Source: Jackrogersella multiformis | Lineage: Eukaryota; Ascomycota; Sordariomycetes; Xylariales; Hypoxylaceae | NCBI GenBank assembly: GCA_902806575.1 | Contig: CADCXD010000011.1 | Coordinates: forward strand, 1,488,001 to 1,552,000 | Length of the DNA stretch: 64,000 nucleotides | Direction of reading: 5' to 3' | Program-made: the position numbers and the translations under genes | The notes under the pieces: generated by a model | Database searches by the model: none | The model's input: the letters and a program-made list of their open reading frames with translations, nothing else | What the model was told of the DNA's origin: nothing | Shown: piece after piece, positions 10,314 to 22,151 of the stretch | Position numbering within the stretch: the stretch's first letter is position 1 | Layout: every line of letters starts with the position of its first letter

Positions 10314-13300
10314 ATGTTATGGACCCCATGGCCGACGTCTGTCCCTACCGTCTTGTTCGTGTGCGCTCTGCTGGCATGGTGGTTTATTGAGCCTAAGACG
10401 ACCCATCTCAATCTGATAGTTGTCATCGGCTGTGTCCTCTTCTACTGGGCTGTAGCACCCGAACTGGCACAGGCAACGCCCTACCAAATCTACCAGTTCT
10501 CCGTCCACTCCGCCAAAATATTACGACTCGACGTTCTGGTCCTATATCATGCCAATATGCTCGTGACCGGTTTAGCTATTGTGTGGTATGTATCTTTCCG
10601 CATTTCATAATATTCTTCCGTGTCTCCCCTCTGACGCCATCGCCACATCATAGGTTGGCCCACAGAGCCGTCCAGACCTTAAGGAAGTCCGTCAACGAAC
10701 TTATTGGTGTCCTCGGTGTTGAGGTTCCCGATGCTCCCGATGTCTCGCTAGCAGGAATCCGCGCCGATGCCGCGACTCTTAACTGGACCCGCCCTCTACC
10801 TACTCGACCCGTTGCGAAATTTACGATACAGGTTAATGGCGTTAATGGTAAGTAATGGAAGGTGGGAAGGCGGAGTTGCGCATAGGAAATTAACGGTTGT
10901 CACATTCTAGTTGGCGATTCCGCAAACCAGGAGACGGCCATTACTGTGACGGGCTTGAAGCCGAATCACTTTTACAACATCCGAGTTATCGCCGTCGGGT
11001 ATAACAACTTCCAAGCTGGCAGTCGCGTCATACGTCTACGAACATACGGGAGAGATGGTCGTCCTCAGCTTGGAGACGGCCGTCTGCCGTCCAACTTTGT
11101 CCCCGAGGAGCAGCAGCTTGCCATGCCTAGCGACCACGCAGATGAGGATGGAGGGTCAAGAACCGCAGCGGCTGGTGTGGAGACCGCTTCCATTCCCGAT
11201 AATTCCGTAGGCATACGCGAGGCTAGCTCGAGTACTTTATCCGGCCCAAGGCGGAATACTCTAACACGGAAACACTCACCTTCTACAACAAGCATGGATC
11301 AATCTGTAAGGGATGCCATAAGTAAGGATTCGGAGGAATCATTGCAAGAACTCGGGGAACGATTCGAGAGTATCCGGAAGGAGATTGACGAAACACAGTC
11401 GCAAATTGCTAAAGATGAGAAAGAACATAAAGAATTGATAGACGAGCTGTCGGAAGAGAAAAGGACGAAGAGACGCATACAAAAGGAGAAAGACGACACA
11501 ACGGAAAAATTAAAGAGGGAAATGGGATCGACAGAGAGGGCTATGAGGAGCGTACAGCAGCGGAAGACTCAGAAAGAAAAGCTATTAAGGGAGAAGCAGG
11601 CCGAGCGGCAAAAGCTGCATGATGATATGGCAAAATGGGAAAAGGATATAGCATCGATGCTAAAGCGTCAGGCAGGATTTGAAAAGGAAATGAATTCTTG
11701 CCGAAAAGATGCCGACGCTCGAGCTGAAGAACTACGTGCCGAGACTGCTCAAGCGCAGGCGAGTCTTGCCCAGGAAGAGATGGAACTCAAGGAGAAGAGC
11801 AAGGTGCTCAAGGAGGCTGAGGAGCAAAGGAAGAAGCTTCCCGGTGGGGAGGAAAGCGAAGAATGGCGTGAGATGGATCGTCAAATTAAAAGAGACTGGG
11901 AAATAAGGGCTAGGGACCTACAGCGACGACTATTTTCCGCCAACAGGAAGCTGAGGATGGTCAATGACTACGAAGCTATGTTGCAGGCTCAGTTAGCCGC
12001 AACGCAGCAATCTGGTCTTCCTTTTATGTATAATCAGGCAAATTCGTCAGGCGTTGATTTCGATATCGGGACGCAGAATCAGCTCAAACGACGAAGCCGG
12101 AACAGCAACTCGCTTTCCAACGTGATCATTCCCTCTCCTGTCCAGTCGTTCTCGATGGTCGACCGACCCTATGGACCCTCGGCAACATTTGGCTCCTCCC
12201 GCCCTTCCACTATCCCGCCCGGATTCGTCCAAGGCCATTACCTCGAACACAATTCCGATTTCTCTGGCCTACATGAGGACGAAGGCATGCGACACCTCAG
12301 CGCCGCCGCACCGCTCAGCCCTACCGCAACGTCCCTCTTGCCTGCAGGGATGCTCGATGACCTTTTAGACGACGAGCCTCCTAGTCCAGGCTCTCGACCA
12401 TCCCGCCACAATACGTTTGGTTCGCCCTTTGCTCCCGAGAACGACCCTCAATCACCTGCTTCCTCGGCTCGGTCTCTTAGTATCTTACCTAGCCCTCATG
12501 GCTCTTCCCACCATTTGCCATTCTCGCAGTATACCGGCGAGAATAGTGAACGACGATCGCTCAAGGGGATTAGGGGTGACTTCAATCCCGCATCGTCGCC
12601 TATTGCACCACCGAGTCAAGCTGCCAACAGACGAATATTCTTACCCTGGCTTCATCGCGGCGGCTCTAAGCCAGTTGACGAACCGCCAGCCCTGGGCTCC
12701 ATGAAATCTGGCCAGACTCAGTCATTGCCGCGCCAGGCGGAGGACGGAGAAGCCAATCTGGGCAAACGACGAATCAGTTTCTCCTCTGGTTGGAATATGT
12801 TCAACCGGAACTCCGCGGGGCCAGATATTCCCGAGGCTTGTAGCCCTAGTACAAGAGGCATACCTTCGCGCCGAATTGGTCTCATGACGAATAATAATAG
12901 TATGGGGAGCAACATATTCTCCGAGCGTGACCCAAGTAGCCCTAGACCGATTTCTATCGCGTCGTCCGAGTTGCCCCGTCCTTCTACCGACAGTAGCTCC
13001 ATTTGGGGCCGAGTCCCACAAGCCAGCCGACTATGGTCTACAGATGACAATCCATGGGCCTCGCACAACCCGTCTCGGAGACCTTCCCTCCACGGTTCCT
13101 CCTCCGCGTTAAAGACTACTTTAGCCGATGCCGACGATGAGATACTGGACGAGTCGGAGTTGCTGCACGCATCGCCTAGTCAAGTGGGAGTCATCGGGAC
13201 CAAACCTTCATCTAAGACACTGAGCCAGCGCCTCAATCCAGCTGCACCTACTTTCATGGCGGGGTTGTTCCGTGCTAAAGCTGATAAGGACAGGGAGACG

Positions 13301-13960
13301 GATAAAGAGCACAGGGATCTAAAGGACAAAACCAAGAGTAAAGCCAAGGATAAGGAACCAGCCAGGGAAAGAAAGCCGCGCATTTCCTTGTCGGACGCGT
13401 CCGAGGCTACGGCTACGTCTATAGACGAGTCACCATCAGAGCCTCGCAAATCTCGTGACGGCTACTCTATTGGCACCCTATCCGTTACGGAATCACGCGA
13501 GTCGCTTACTTTAGACCATTCCCTCTCTAACAGCCCTTCGGATCAAGCAGGCGGATTTGGGAGCAAGGAGCAGGAGAGCGGGTTCAGGAAATTGCTACGT
13601 AAGGGTAGTTCTTCGAAATTCAGCTTCTCCTCGGTACGCGGTCTAGGGGGTAAGAAGGGGCCTAGCAGCGTCACCAACTCGGACAAGAATGCATCCGTCG
13701 AGCGTAGCAGCTTCGACGAGTATGCTGAAGACGGCGGCGGTGTTAGTGTCGGTCTTGCCCCTGGTCGCAGCTATGACAGTCTACATAGTACTCCATCTTT
13801 AGGACCCACGAGCGCGAGCAGGCATGCTAAGGACAAGTCGGTAAGCTGGGGCTCTAGGTTCGCCATGAAGAAGAAGGCCGGGAAAGAAAAGGAGAGCTTG
13901 GATTTCGAGAGGGACGAGTCCGCGCCGCCCACGCCTACGTTTGAGGAGAGACAAACCTGA
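10314..13960 (+). CDS. Fungal membrane protein with fibronectin type III domain and coiled coil
   Basis: Conserved filamentous-fungal protein of unknown function. Three exons: 10314-10585, 10654-10847 and 10911-13960, with GTATGT and GTAAGT donors; product 1171 aa. Two hydrophobic segments lie near the N-terminus (PTVLFVCALLAWWFI and LIVVIGCVLFYWAVAP), so the start is probably membrane-embedded. An FN3 domain follows (about 115-205: PDAPDVSLAGIRADAATLNW, then ITVTGLKPNHFYNIRVIAVG). Next comes a Lys/Glu-rich coiled coil (about 290-560) and a long Ser/Pro-rich disordered tail with basic patches. The ATG at 10314 is the first in frame; the frame is open upstream only through a non-ATG codon. The architecture suggests a membrane-anchored scaffold, but that is inference. 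Its location in the cell is unknown. Confidence 0.85.
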
Positions 13961-14495
13961 GGTCACAATCCGCTACATAGTACTAGCAGTAGCAGGAGCG
14001 AAAATAAACAGTAGCGAAGTTGTTCTTGATATAAGCGATATCAATATTTGCCAGCTTTCATATATAACACTTAAGAATTTATGTGACTAAAGAGATCATA
14101 TATGTATATGATATAACGCTCTATGTTGGTTAATCGTATCGTAGTGACTTTATTATTACAACCATATGTGAACTTTATGAACCCTTTATATGTACTTAGG
14201 TACCTAGGTAGTTGGACCCTTGGGAGGAACTTTAGGTAAATTCTACTACCCAGGTATGTATGACCCGGATCGGCAGGCGGTAGAATCCGGCAAAATTCAC
14301 AATACAATTGCTAAGCTGCAGAGCTCCGATCAGACCACGAGGTACCTCTCCCACCTTAACGACAACCCAGGTACAACGATGAGCACTTATAACTCGGCAT
14401 ATGGAGATGTTATAGTACCAGACCGCTCAGAAACATAATTGCGACTTTTCTACCGATATCTCCCTTCCCACGAGCGAATAAATACCGACATATCC
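13961..14495. other. Intergenic region between the FN3 gene and the CMC1-like gene
   Basis: 535 bp, AT-rich, with one GTACCTAGGTA motif near 14197-14212. No supported coding frame. Contains the 3' end of the FN3 transcript and the promoter of the downstream gene. Confidence 0.5.
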
Positions 14496-15316
14496 ATGGC
14501 CACAATGGCAGCCCAGGAGCCACCGATAGCCCCCGGGGGCAGCGATAGTGGCAGCGGCAGTACGAGGAATAATGATAAGGGGGCGGATGACGGGGGCTTA
14601 CCGATGCCCTCGCGCAACCCGCTACCGCTGTCGGCAAGCCAGGAGGCGCAGGTCCGAGAAGTGTTCAATGCGCGTGTGAGGCAGTTGTGTTCGGACGAGA
14701 TTCAAGGTTTGTCGGTCTATATGTTTATATATCCTTTATACGCTGCTCTCTTCTCTTCTCCTCTCTTCCCCTACATCCCACTCCATATCATCCCCTCCCC
14801 ATTCCCCCTCCACCCATCCCGTTCTCTCATCGCACCTCAACTACATACCCCTCTCCCTACACCCAAAACGTATCTACGCTACGGCATCAGCATAAGCATA
14901 AGCGCAAGACCCTAAACATCAGCTAACCAACGCCGCGGGGGCGCACAGCATTCGCGGACTGCGCGCGCAACCGGACGATCACGATCCCGTTCGCGTGCCG
15001 GGAGTCGTCGCGGCGGATGAACGGGTGCATGCTGGCGCACGCGACGGCGGAGGAGCACGACCGCGCGCGGGAGCAGTGGTTCGCGCAGCGCCAGCAGCGC
15101 GCGCGCGAGCGCGAGGCCAAGGAGCGCCGCAAGCTCGAGCAGGAGGCCTTCCACCGCGAGTGGTGGGGCCTGCCCCGGAAGGACCCCGCCGACCTCAAGA
15201 GGGAGCTCGACAAGCTCGCGAGGGCCGAGCGGGTCGGCGGCTTGACGAGGAGGAGGCCCGGGGACGGGGACGGGGACGGGGACGGGGATGGGGGCGAGGC
15301 GGGGAAGACGCGGTGA
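14496..15316 (+). CDS. CMC1: COX assembly mitochondrial protein, twin CX9C (CMC1-like)
   Basis: Small intermembrane-space protein of the Cmc1/Cmc2 family, which helps cytochrome c oxidase copper-site assembly and is imported by Mia40 oxidative folding. Two exons, 14496-14706 and 14949-15316, with a fairly long 242-nt intron; product 192 aa. Splicing creates the first CX9C (CSDEIQAFADC) exactly across the junction; the second is CRESSRRMNGC. This confirms both splice sites. LSASQEAQVREVFNARVRQ precedes the motif, as in the family. Oddly long for the family (usually about 110-150 aa): the C-terminus is a charged Arg/Lys/Glu helix followed by a Gly-Asp repeat encoded by a GGGGAC hexamer array. 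ATG codons at 14496 and 14505 are both possible starts. Confidence 0.88.
15260..15295 (+). repeat. GGGGAC hexamer repeat, potential G-quadruplex
   Basis: Five or more runs of four G separated by AC or AT within the 3' end of the CMC1-like coding sequence, encoding a Gly-Asp repeat. Four G4 runs with 2-nt loops fit the standard intramolecular G-quadruplex pattern on the coding strand. Confidence 0.75.
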
Positions 15317-15656
15317 CGGGGGAGGGGGGTGGAAAAGGGGAAGGGGGAGAAGACGGATGGATGGATGGATATAATGAGGCTTGCATATCTAGGCGTTTAC
15401 CGGCGGGCAGACTATTTACTGTACAAAGTGGGGTTCCGGTTCTGATACACTGCTCTGCGTCGTGTACACATCGCAAAAAGGGAATATAGGAGTCTGAGAA
15501 GTAATGACAAGAATTCCGCTAGAATGACATAGTGAGGATCTATGAATTACGGCCCGACATGAACATCATAAAACATGAGAACTTCGTTTAGTTCTCTGTT
15601 CTCTGCAGATTTTCTACGTAGGTATGTAATATACCGCTCTTGCGAAACCAGCTTTT

Positions 15657-15687
<31 letters not shown>

Positions 15688-15780
15688 ATGTATGTTCTTT
15701 TTTATTCTACACATGGTATCCCATAACGCCGGCCTGTTCTCTCAAGCAGTCATATCCCTGCAATCTATCGCTCAACAGAT
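15317..15780. other. Convergent 3' region CMC1-like / LYS1 with microsatellites
   Basis: 464 bp between convergent stop codons. It holds a short ATGG tetranucleotide run (15352-15370) and a 27-nt CT dinucleotide run (see separate entry). No coding signal. Confidence 0.6.
15659..15687. repeat. (CT)n microsatellite
   Basis: About 14 uninterrupted CT repeats about 90 bp downstream of the LYS1 stop codon. Likely polymorphic in length. Confidence 0.95.
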
Positions 15781-17047
15781 CTAGTTCGCTAATGCCTCCT
15801 TGGGCAGCGTGGCTACCTTCTCCTGGAACAGCTTGTACGCGCCGGCCCAGACCGGGTCGTTCTGCCAGTCGTTGAGCTTCAGCAGGTAGGGTAGCAGGTC
15901 GTTGCTGAAGGAATCCGAAGACTCCCGGGGTAGAAGGCTGGGCAGATGGTCGATGCTGATGACGCTCAGCGGGGGGTTCTCCAGACCCTCTACGGGTACT
16001 GTGGGGTTGCTGAATGTTGTCGCGATGGTGTAGATCGGGACTAGCAAGCGTGTTAACATTGAACATTACAGACGAGAATTATATTTGTATAAGCATTGAC
16101 TCACCAGGGTTGAAAGGATTAGTCGTGTCGGCCGAGACATCGCACACGACGCTCAGCCGTCGTCCAGGCTCCTCGAGGAAGTCTATGTTGACGAAATGGG
16201 GAATCTTGGATGACAAGTAAATGCAGTTTACGAATATATCGCTCTCTGCGATCTCCCTAAAGGGACCCCCCTTGGCGGTTTCCTTCATATCCCACTTGAG
16301 AATCTGCTCCGTGGGCAGGCCCGCCTTGAGGCACAGGTCGACGGCACCGCGGCCGCATCGGCCCAGCGCGCCTATGACGATGACTCGGGGGACTCGTCCG
16401 GCCTTGGCTTGTCCGGCCTCGAGGTCCTTCTTGACGTCCGCGATCAGCGCATCCTCGTTCGGGTAGCTCTCGACACCCGGTAGGGGCTCGCCCGGGTGGG
16501 TCAGCTGCCAGGACCAGTTCTTGAGCGCCAGCGCGCTGCCGCTGAAGCCGGCCTGGTATCCGAAGGCGGCGACCCGGCGCCCGCTCTTGGGCTCTTGCAG
16601 GAACTCGAGGTCGAGGAGGGTGCCGCCGCCGCGGGGGAAGCGGGCTAGGACGGAATCCCAGCCGCCTTGGCCCTTGTAGCAGTGCGCAAACTGGACGTGG
16701 ACATGCTTGAGAGGGACTAGACAGGAATCCAGTAATGAGCTATCCAAGTTTTCTTCGAAGTACGAGCACGCATATGTGCATGTCTAAGGTGACTCACAAG
16801 TCTCTTCGGGTAGCTCCTTGAGGCCGACGATGATGTGCTCCTTGGGCGCATCACGCCAGCTTCCGGTGGGAACGAGCGTGGCGCCTACCACGGTGAACTC
16901 CTCGTCGTCGAAGATGCGAACGGGGCTCTTCTCGACGTTGACAACGTAGCCGGCATCGATCAATGCCTTGGTTGTGGTGGGGGTGAGGGCGGAGCGGTGC
17001 TCGAGGGGCTTATCCTCGGAGCGAAGGTGTAGGATGGTGGGAGCCAT
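15781..17047 (-). CDS. LYS1: Saccharopine dehydrogenase (NAD+, L-lysine-forming)
   Basis: Last step of the alpha-aminoadipate lysine pathway: oxidative cleavage of saccharopine to lysine and 2-oxoglutarate. Three exons: 17047-16798, 16716-16105 and 16040-15781, with introns of 81 and 64 nt, both GTGAGT; product 373 aa, the usual family length. Start MAPTILHLRSEDKPLEHRSAL is the typical N-terminus. The first junction rebuilds ETFPLKHVHVQFAHCYKGQGG, and the second rebuilds TTNPFNPVPIYTIATTF. The nucleotide-binding region reads VIVIGALGRCGRGAVDL. The C-terminus is EALAN, so it has no peroxisomal targeting tripeptide; the yeast enzyme ends in one. Convergent with the CMC1-like gene. Confidence 0.96.
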
Positions 17048-18921
17048 GTTGAGGGATTGGAAGGGCGAAAATAGGAATTTGGAAAATCTTAACGCCAATT
17101 GAGCCGGATTAGCAACTATTCCACTCAATATTCTCCTGCTCATAAATTATAAAAAGGGTATGCCTTGGAGTCTCTATGGATTTTATGGCGGGGCAAGAAT
17201 ATATTGTATGAGGACTATTTTTATCTGCAGGTGATATCGATAAAGGCTAAAAAGGATGATTCACAATAAAATTTCACCGCCGATGTCGCCCACTGTACGT
17301 ACTCGTAAAGCCAGCATGATCGCGCTAAGCCTGAAGAAGATTAGGTCCCGAACATCTGGGTCCAGGGGTCTATTATATCGTCAAGGAGGTAGATGCAAGC
17401 AAATCTGTTTCTCTTTTGCTAAACTACCTAACCTAATCGCGAACCTATTTATTAGGAAAACTTTATATTTTTTTATATGTAACTACGTTCCGTATACAAT
17501 TGGCAATCTTACTTGACGAGGGAATTACTTCCTAGCCTACCTCCCTACGTAGGTACCTACCTAAACATGTTGTGTTGGGTAGGAGGTAATCGTGGTATCA
17601 AGTTTGGTGGTTGAAATCAGAATTAACATTTGTTTAAACAGAGAGAAGCAAATAGCAATTATCTTCTCTATCATTTAAGGTTAATCGACACATCAAGAAA
17701 ACCGTTGTCAACCAAAACTTGCTTTTACCTTAGGTACCTAGGCACCTATGTTGATGATATTAGCAATGAAAAATGTAAGCGGACTACCTAATCATATCCC
17801 AATAACCCCCCAGCTCAGAGCCTGTATGCCGCTATGAGATGTCCATATAGAGTCATGAATGTTCTAACTCATTATCACAGTCTTTGAGCATTTTCATTAT
17901 CTACCCCTCGTAAGCCTCAGTCATATTCCCTAATCGTATTTGAGTCAGGAAAAAGGGGTAACCTACCTGGTAACCTAGTGTGTTACGTGTGACTGTATTA
18001 ATCCATTGCCTCTATAAGATCTAATATCGTAGGAGTCGCCCTTCATATGTCAACTCTTGAAACCATATACCCATACAAATTAGGTTAGTCATCTTAAAGT
18101 CAGCTACCATTGTGCTAACGATTTGAAGCTTCCCCAGGTTTCCTGCCACGTATCTTGATACATAGAGTCAGTAATACGCGGCGAGATTACAATGATCGTA
18201 TGATAGCATTGTAAGAAGCATATATCTTGACTCACGACCCTGGCTCATCATGCTAATACAATCCTTGATTCCTAGCTACCTTGGTAAGTATTAGATAGTA
18301 ACCCAGACACTACCATAGACTATAGTGTAATCAGGAATCATCTCACACTCAGTGACGCCATGTATTACTCACTTCCCTCATGATATCCCTATCTTAATTC
18401 TATTTATACTTATAAATCCCCCTGTCTAGCTACTGCCTTCCTCGGTGTAAAATCAAACCCAGAGTCGAGATAGAAATGTTCGTCTGAGAAGACACCATGA
18501 ATCACTCCTCCTTTTCTAGGTGCAACACCAACCACTTCCCATACATGACTTAACAATGATTATTTTCCATAACACCGAGTGACTCGGCTTCATTACCTGT
18601 CCATTATTAGGTACCAAGGTATCTAGCATAGGCGTATTAGAAAACCTACGTTATTTAAACACGACCTTGAACGCTTGAGAACTGTTTTCTCCTCATCACA
18701 TACACCACGACTACAACCTACAAAACACACATTTACATATTCTATTCCACGATATCTTTAAATCAACCTCAAAAAGCCCCTTACACATCTTCGACTGTTG
18801 AATTCATAGAGTATCGACTATCGCCACCAGGAAAGTAAATCAACCACTAATAAGAATAGCAACACTGGACTCTATTGAGACCTTCTCAGCTATATCTGCA
18901 TCCCAGAAATAGAAATCTGCC
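17048..18921. other. AT-rich intergenic region
   Basis: 1.9 kb without a supported gene. Contains ACCTAGG/GGTACC motif clusters at 17537-17564 and about 17731-17746. Pyrimidine-rich DNA near 18690-18790 probably belongs to the promoter/leader of the small gene at 18922. Confidence 0.5.
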
Positions 18922-19182
18922 ATGTCATCCTCTTCCAACGACGACTCTAAGAAGGGGGACTCCGAGGAAAACGAGGACACCGAGGAAAACAAGGACGCCG
19001 AGGAAAACAAAGACAATGATGGACTGAAGCCTCCTGTTGACTCCGATGAGGGAAAGAGCGGTTACGTTACGCCATTAACGGACGAGTCGAGTGGGTCGAT
19101 TGTCCAATGTGAAAAATGTCACTGCTGGTCCGACGATCGGGAGCACAAATGTGAGCCAGAGGATAAGGACAAATACGCTTAG
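18922..19182 (+). CDS. Small acidic protein with C-terminal Cys/His motif
   Basis: Single ATG-started frame of 86 aa; I do not recognise the family. The N-terminal half is Ser/Asp/Glu/Asn-rich and contains an imperfect EENKD repeat (three copies around residues 15-31). The second half holds CEKCHCWSDDREHKC, a CX2C-X-C...HX1C arrangement that could bind one zinc. The ATG context (ctgccATGT) is acceptable. It sits alone in a gene-poor AT-rich stretch. It may be one exon of a larger gene, but no obvious partner exon is visible. Role unknown. Confidence 0.5.
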   Translation: MSSSSNDDSKKGDSEENEDTEENKDAEENKDNDGLKPPVDSDEGKSGYVTPLTDESSGSIVQCEKCHCWSDDREHKCEPEDKDKYA

Positions 19183-19664
19183 GATGGCGATGGAATTCTT
19201 TCACTTATGATTCTTATGATAGGGCATGATATTGATGACGAACGGTTTGAATTTGATATTCTTGGTTGAGGACCAGGTACACAAATATCTAGAAAAAGGA
19301 GTTGATATAGTACATTAGAATGATCCTTTGATACACTAGGGTTCCCAGTGAATCATTGAATTATACCCATGCATAAGGTGCATTTAATTGATCACTGATA
19401 TAAATGTTTAGTGATCAATGCCTAGGTTAAACACTTCTTGGAATAAAGATACATACGTCAGGCTAATTTATACCATTTGATTACAACGACCTAACTATGC
19501 CGAGAGTTTTCTCCTCTACCTTAGGTACCTAGATAGAATATATCCCAACCCTTCCCGTCTTGTGATCATGTGAGACTTCGTTTGGAGTTCATAATATTCC
19601 ATAAAATAAAATTTGACGAGACTGAGGTAATGCAGCCATCTAAAAGCAGGCCAGGCCAGATTTG
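19183..19664. other. Convergent intergenic region
   Basis: 482 bp between the small acidic gene and the acyltransferase relic. AT-rich with one TAGGTACCTAG motif near 19524. A TTGATCACTGATATAAATG(TTT)AGTGATCAA imperfect inverted repeat lies near 19388-19418. Nothing coding seen. Confidence 0.5.
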
Positions 19665-21308
19665 TCATTTGTCATTGCAACAACAACTCCCACCACGACT
19701 ATCATACTTCTCTCCTTCTACCTTTCGCTTCTTATTCCCTTTATCATTCATAGCCGGGTTATGGACGAGATCAGTATGAGTGTCAATACCCAAACCCTTG
19801 TAAACACAGTTCAGAACACGTTCCAAAAACTTCTTGATGTATCCCCCATCATGATATCGTGAGTCGAATACACCAGAAAGCTCGATCTTTCCGTCCCAGG
19901 TCCCAAGGAAGACCGCCACACCGGCCCCAATGGGCTCACCGGCAGCCCAGACATTTGTGAGCTCAAAGGCTCCATGGGTTGCCGACACTATTGAAGAAAC
20001 ATTGCCAAGAGAGGAGAGAGCAACCGGACAGAAAGGGGTTTCTGATACTGCATGAGGGTCCGATTCAGGTGGAGCTGTAAGGCTTTTGAACATCAAAGGA
20101 GCCAAGACGATCTGTTCATGGGTAGAAAAGCTTGGGCGGACAGTATTGTAGAAGTCTCGCACCTTGATTGCGAGTTGGGGCAGGTCATTTAGTTGATCCC
20201 CATTCTTTACGTCAACTGAAGAACTAGGTACAATCAAGTCTATGCCTAGTGCCTGCGCGGAGACGGTGTGATGTGATGCGGCTGCATGTTCAGGGGTACT
20301 ATAGGGGTCGCGGCAATAGGGGCGCAAATTGATCATGCTATGGTTGACGTAGCGTACTGAGTACGGCTCCTCTCTCCGAGGTTGTAATTCGGATAGAGCC
20401 ACCGCCAAAGCTGACATGAAAACGTGGGTCACACTGACCCCAGGAGCAATAGCGTTACAATTGAGGATGATTTGCGCTGTGATGGCTTTAGGAACTAAAA
20501 GTGGGAGTCGTTGTCTCTTTCCTAGCTGTGAAGTAGTAGCACTGAGACTATGAGGAAGACCAAGGAGGCTGGGATGTGTGTAAGTTGCCTCATTCTGAGT
20601 TCTGATCTCTTCGAAACGCTTCATTTGGGCCTCGGATGATGACTCCGGAATACACGCGGCAAGTCGTAAACATGGGGAAAGCCAAGTATGTTCATTACCA
20701 TATGCTGGCAAAGTATACCGACTTCCGTGTTCATAAGCAAGAGAAGCATGTCGAAATAGTTGGTCGGCTAGTTGGAGAACACCAACCCCGTCTGTGATGT
20801 CGTGAGGGCATCGTAAGAAGATAGTCTGATGGTTGCCTTCGTTTTTCGACCTGACGAGGAGGAGGGTTGAGGCTTCAAAAGAGAATGCCTGATCATTGAA
20901 CCATTGAAGTGATTCTGCTTCAGTATCGATAATATTGAATGTCGAGTTTACCCAGCTCTTTTGTTGATCCTCATCCCGAAACGTTGAGTATGCTCTTTTC
21001 CATCTCTTGCTTTTGTTATCATATTTTATATAGGACCGTAAGGTTGGATGTTCATAACAAAGTACCACCCAGGCCTTCCGTAACGCATCTTCAACACAAC
21101 ACTGGTTTTCATCTGTTACATCGGCCGTTGTGGTGTTAATAGGGGAGTCGGCGATGAAAGACGCGCAGCCAGTAATGGGATAACAGCCATCTCCTTTCCT
21201 AGTAGTGCTTCTGTAAAACGTCTCGCACTCGTCAATATCTCGTTCTCAGATTCCATGTTCTGAAAGTTCCCACTGGAAACGAGGGGACTGAATCTCTCGA
21301 GAAGCCAT
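19665..21308 (-). pseudogene. BAHD/condensation-like acyltransferase (Tri3-like) interrupted by an in-frame TGA
   Basis: The frame from ATG 21308 to the stop at 19665 is 548 codons long and contains one internal stop, TGA at 21248-21246 (codon 21). The N-terminal part before it (FQWELSEHGI) and the part right after it (ERDIDECETFYR) read like one continuous N-terminus of this family. Further on are VEDALRKAWVVLCYEHPTLR, the acyl-transfer motif HDITDGVG (HxxxDG) at about residue 190, and a C-terminal block GAGVAVFLGTWDGKIELSG. This fold transfers acyl groups to secondary-metabolite or lipid alcohols; the substrate is unknown. No intron with valid splice sites removes the TGA, and no upstream exon could replace residues 1-21 convincingly. 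It is probably a young pseudogene, or the base is a sequence error. The rest of the frame is intact. Confidence 0.7.
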
Positions 21309-22151
21309 TGATTAATAGAAGAGAGTATAACTTGACGTTTCGGGTTGAGATGTAGAGATCGATAAATTGGGTACACTGACGCACAACCACCTGATAAGAT
21401 GGTCTGGGATAGTCTTATAGTATAACAAAAAGTTATAGAAGACAGCATAGAACGTTCAGACGCGACTTACGTATGACTCTTCTTTAACGCACGCGTGTAG
21501 GCACGCATACACGTGATGTATTTAGGCAGATACCCCTGTTTCTTAATATGCACCGTTTGGGACACACTCACAGATTATTGCAAAAGCCACTATTCTAGTG
21601 CAAATAACGTGCCGATTTTATCTTCTAAACCCACATTTATCACCTCGGTTACTTTATTTTAAAGAAAATATTCTCGTATGTGGTAGTATATGCATATATA
21701 CGATATGATGTACTAGGAAAAGGGGTTCATAATCTCAGTATATGCAATTAACCCAATGCAGACTGCCTGAAGTGTTCCCCCTAATCGTCGTATTGGCTTA
21801 ATATCAATTTTGAATATCAAGACCATTCAGTGAGAAGTCAGAGTATCTTGGTAGTTTTAATCTAGTAACATAGAGAGTGATTGTCGTCCATGTAACTCCC
21901 AAGTAAATAGAACCCAAGAATCATATTTTTTCCATATAAGAATGTAAGATTATGTATACATACGCGTTTTTTCCATTGGGTTTAAAAAATCTTTATATGA
22001 ATGAACTGACAAAAAGGGGTGGTCTTACATGACATTTCTCTAGTAAACCATGCGTATGTTGTTTGTGATGATTCCCTACTAGCAACCTCCTATATATTTT
22101 ATTTTAGTTTTGCCTAGGAGAGTCGCTCCCTTAGCCTATAATTAGCTATTG
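21309..22151. other. AT-rich intergenic region upstream of the acyltransferase
   Basis: About 840 bp, very AT-rich, with no supported coding frame. The open frame at 21116-21448 in another frame is a shadow of the acyltransferase start. Confidence 0.5.

Noticed and set aside
21116..21448. 110-aa minus-strand frame starting with ATG at 21448
   Set aside because: It overlaps the acyltransferase start in another frame. The true frame (ATG 21308) gives family-like N-terminal sequence on both sides of the TGA, so this is a shadow.
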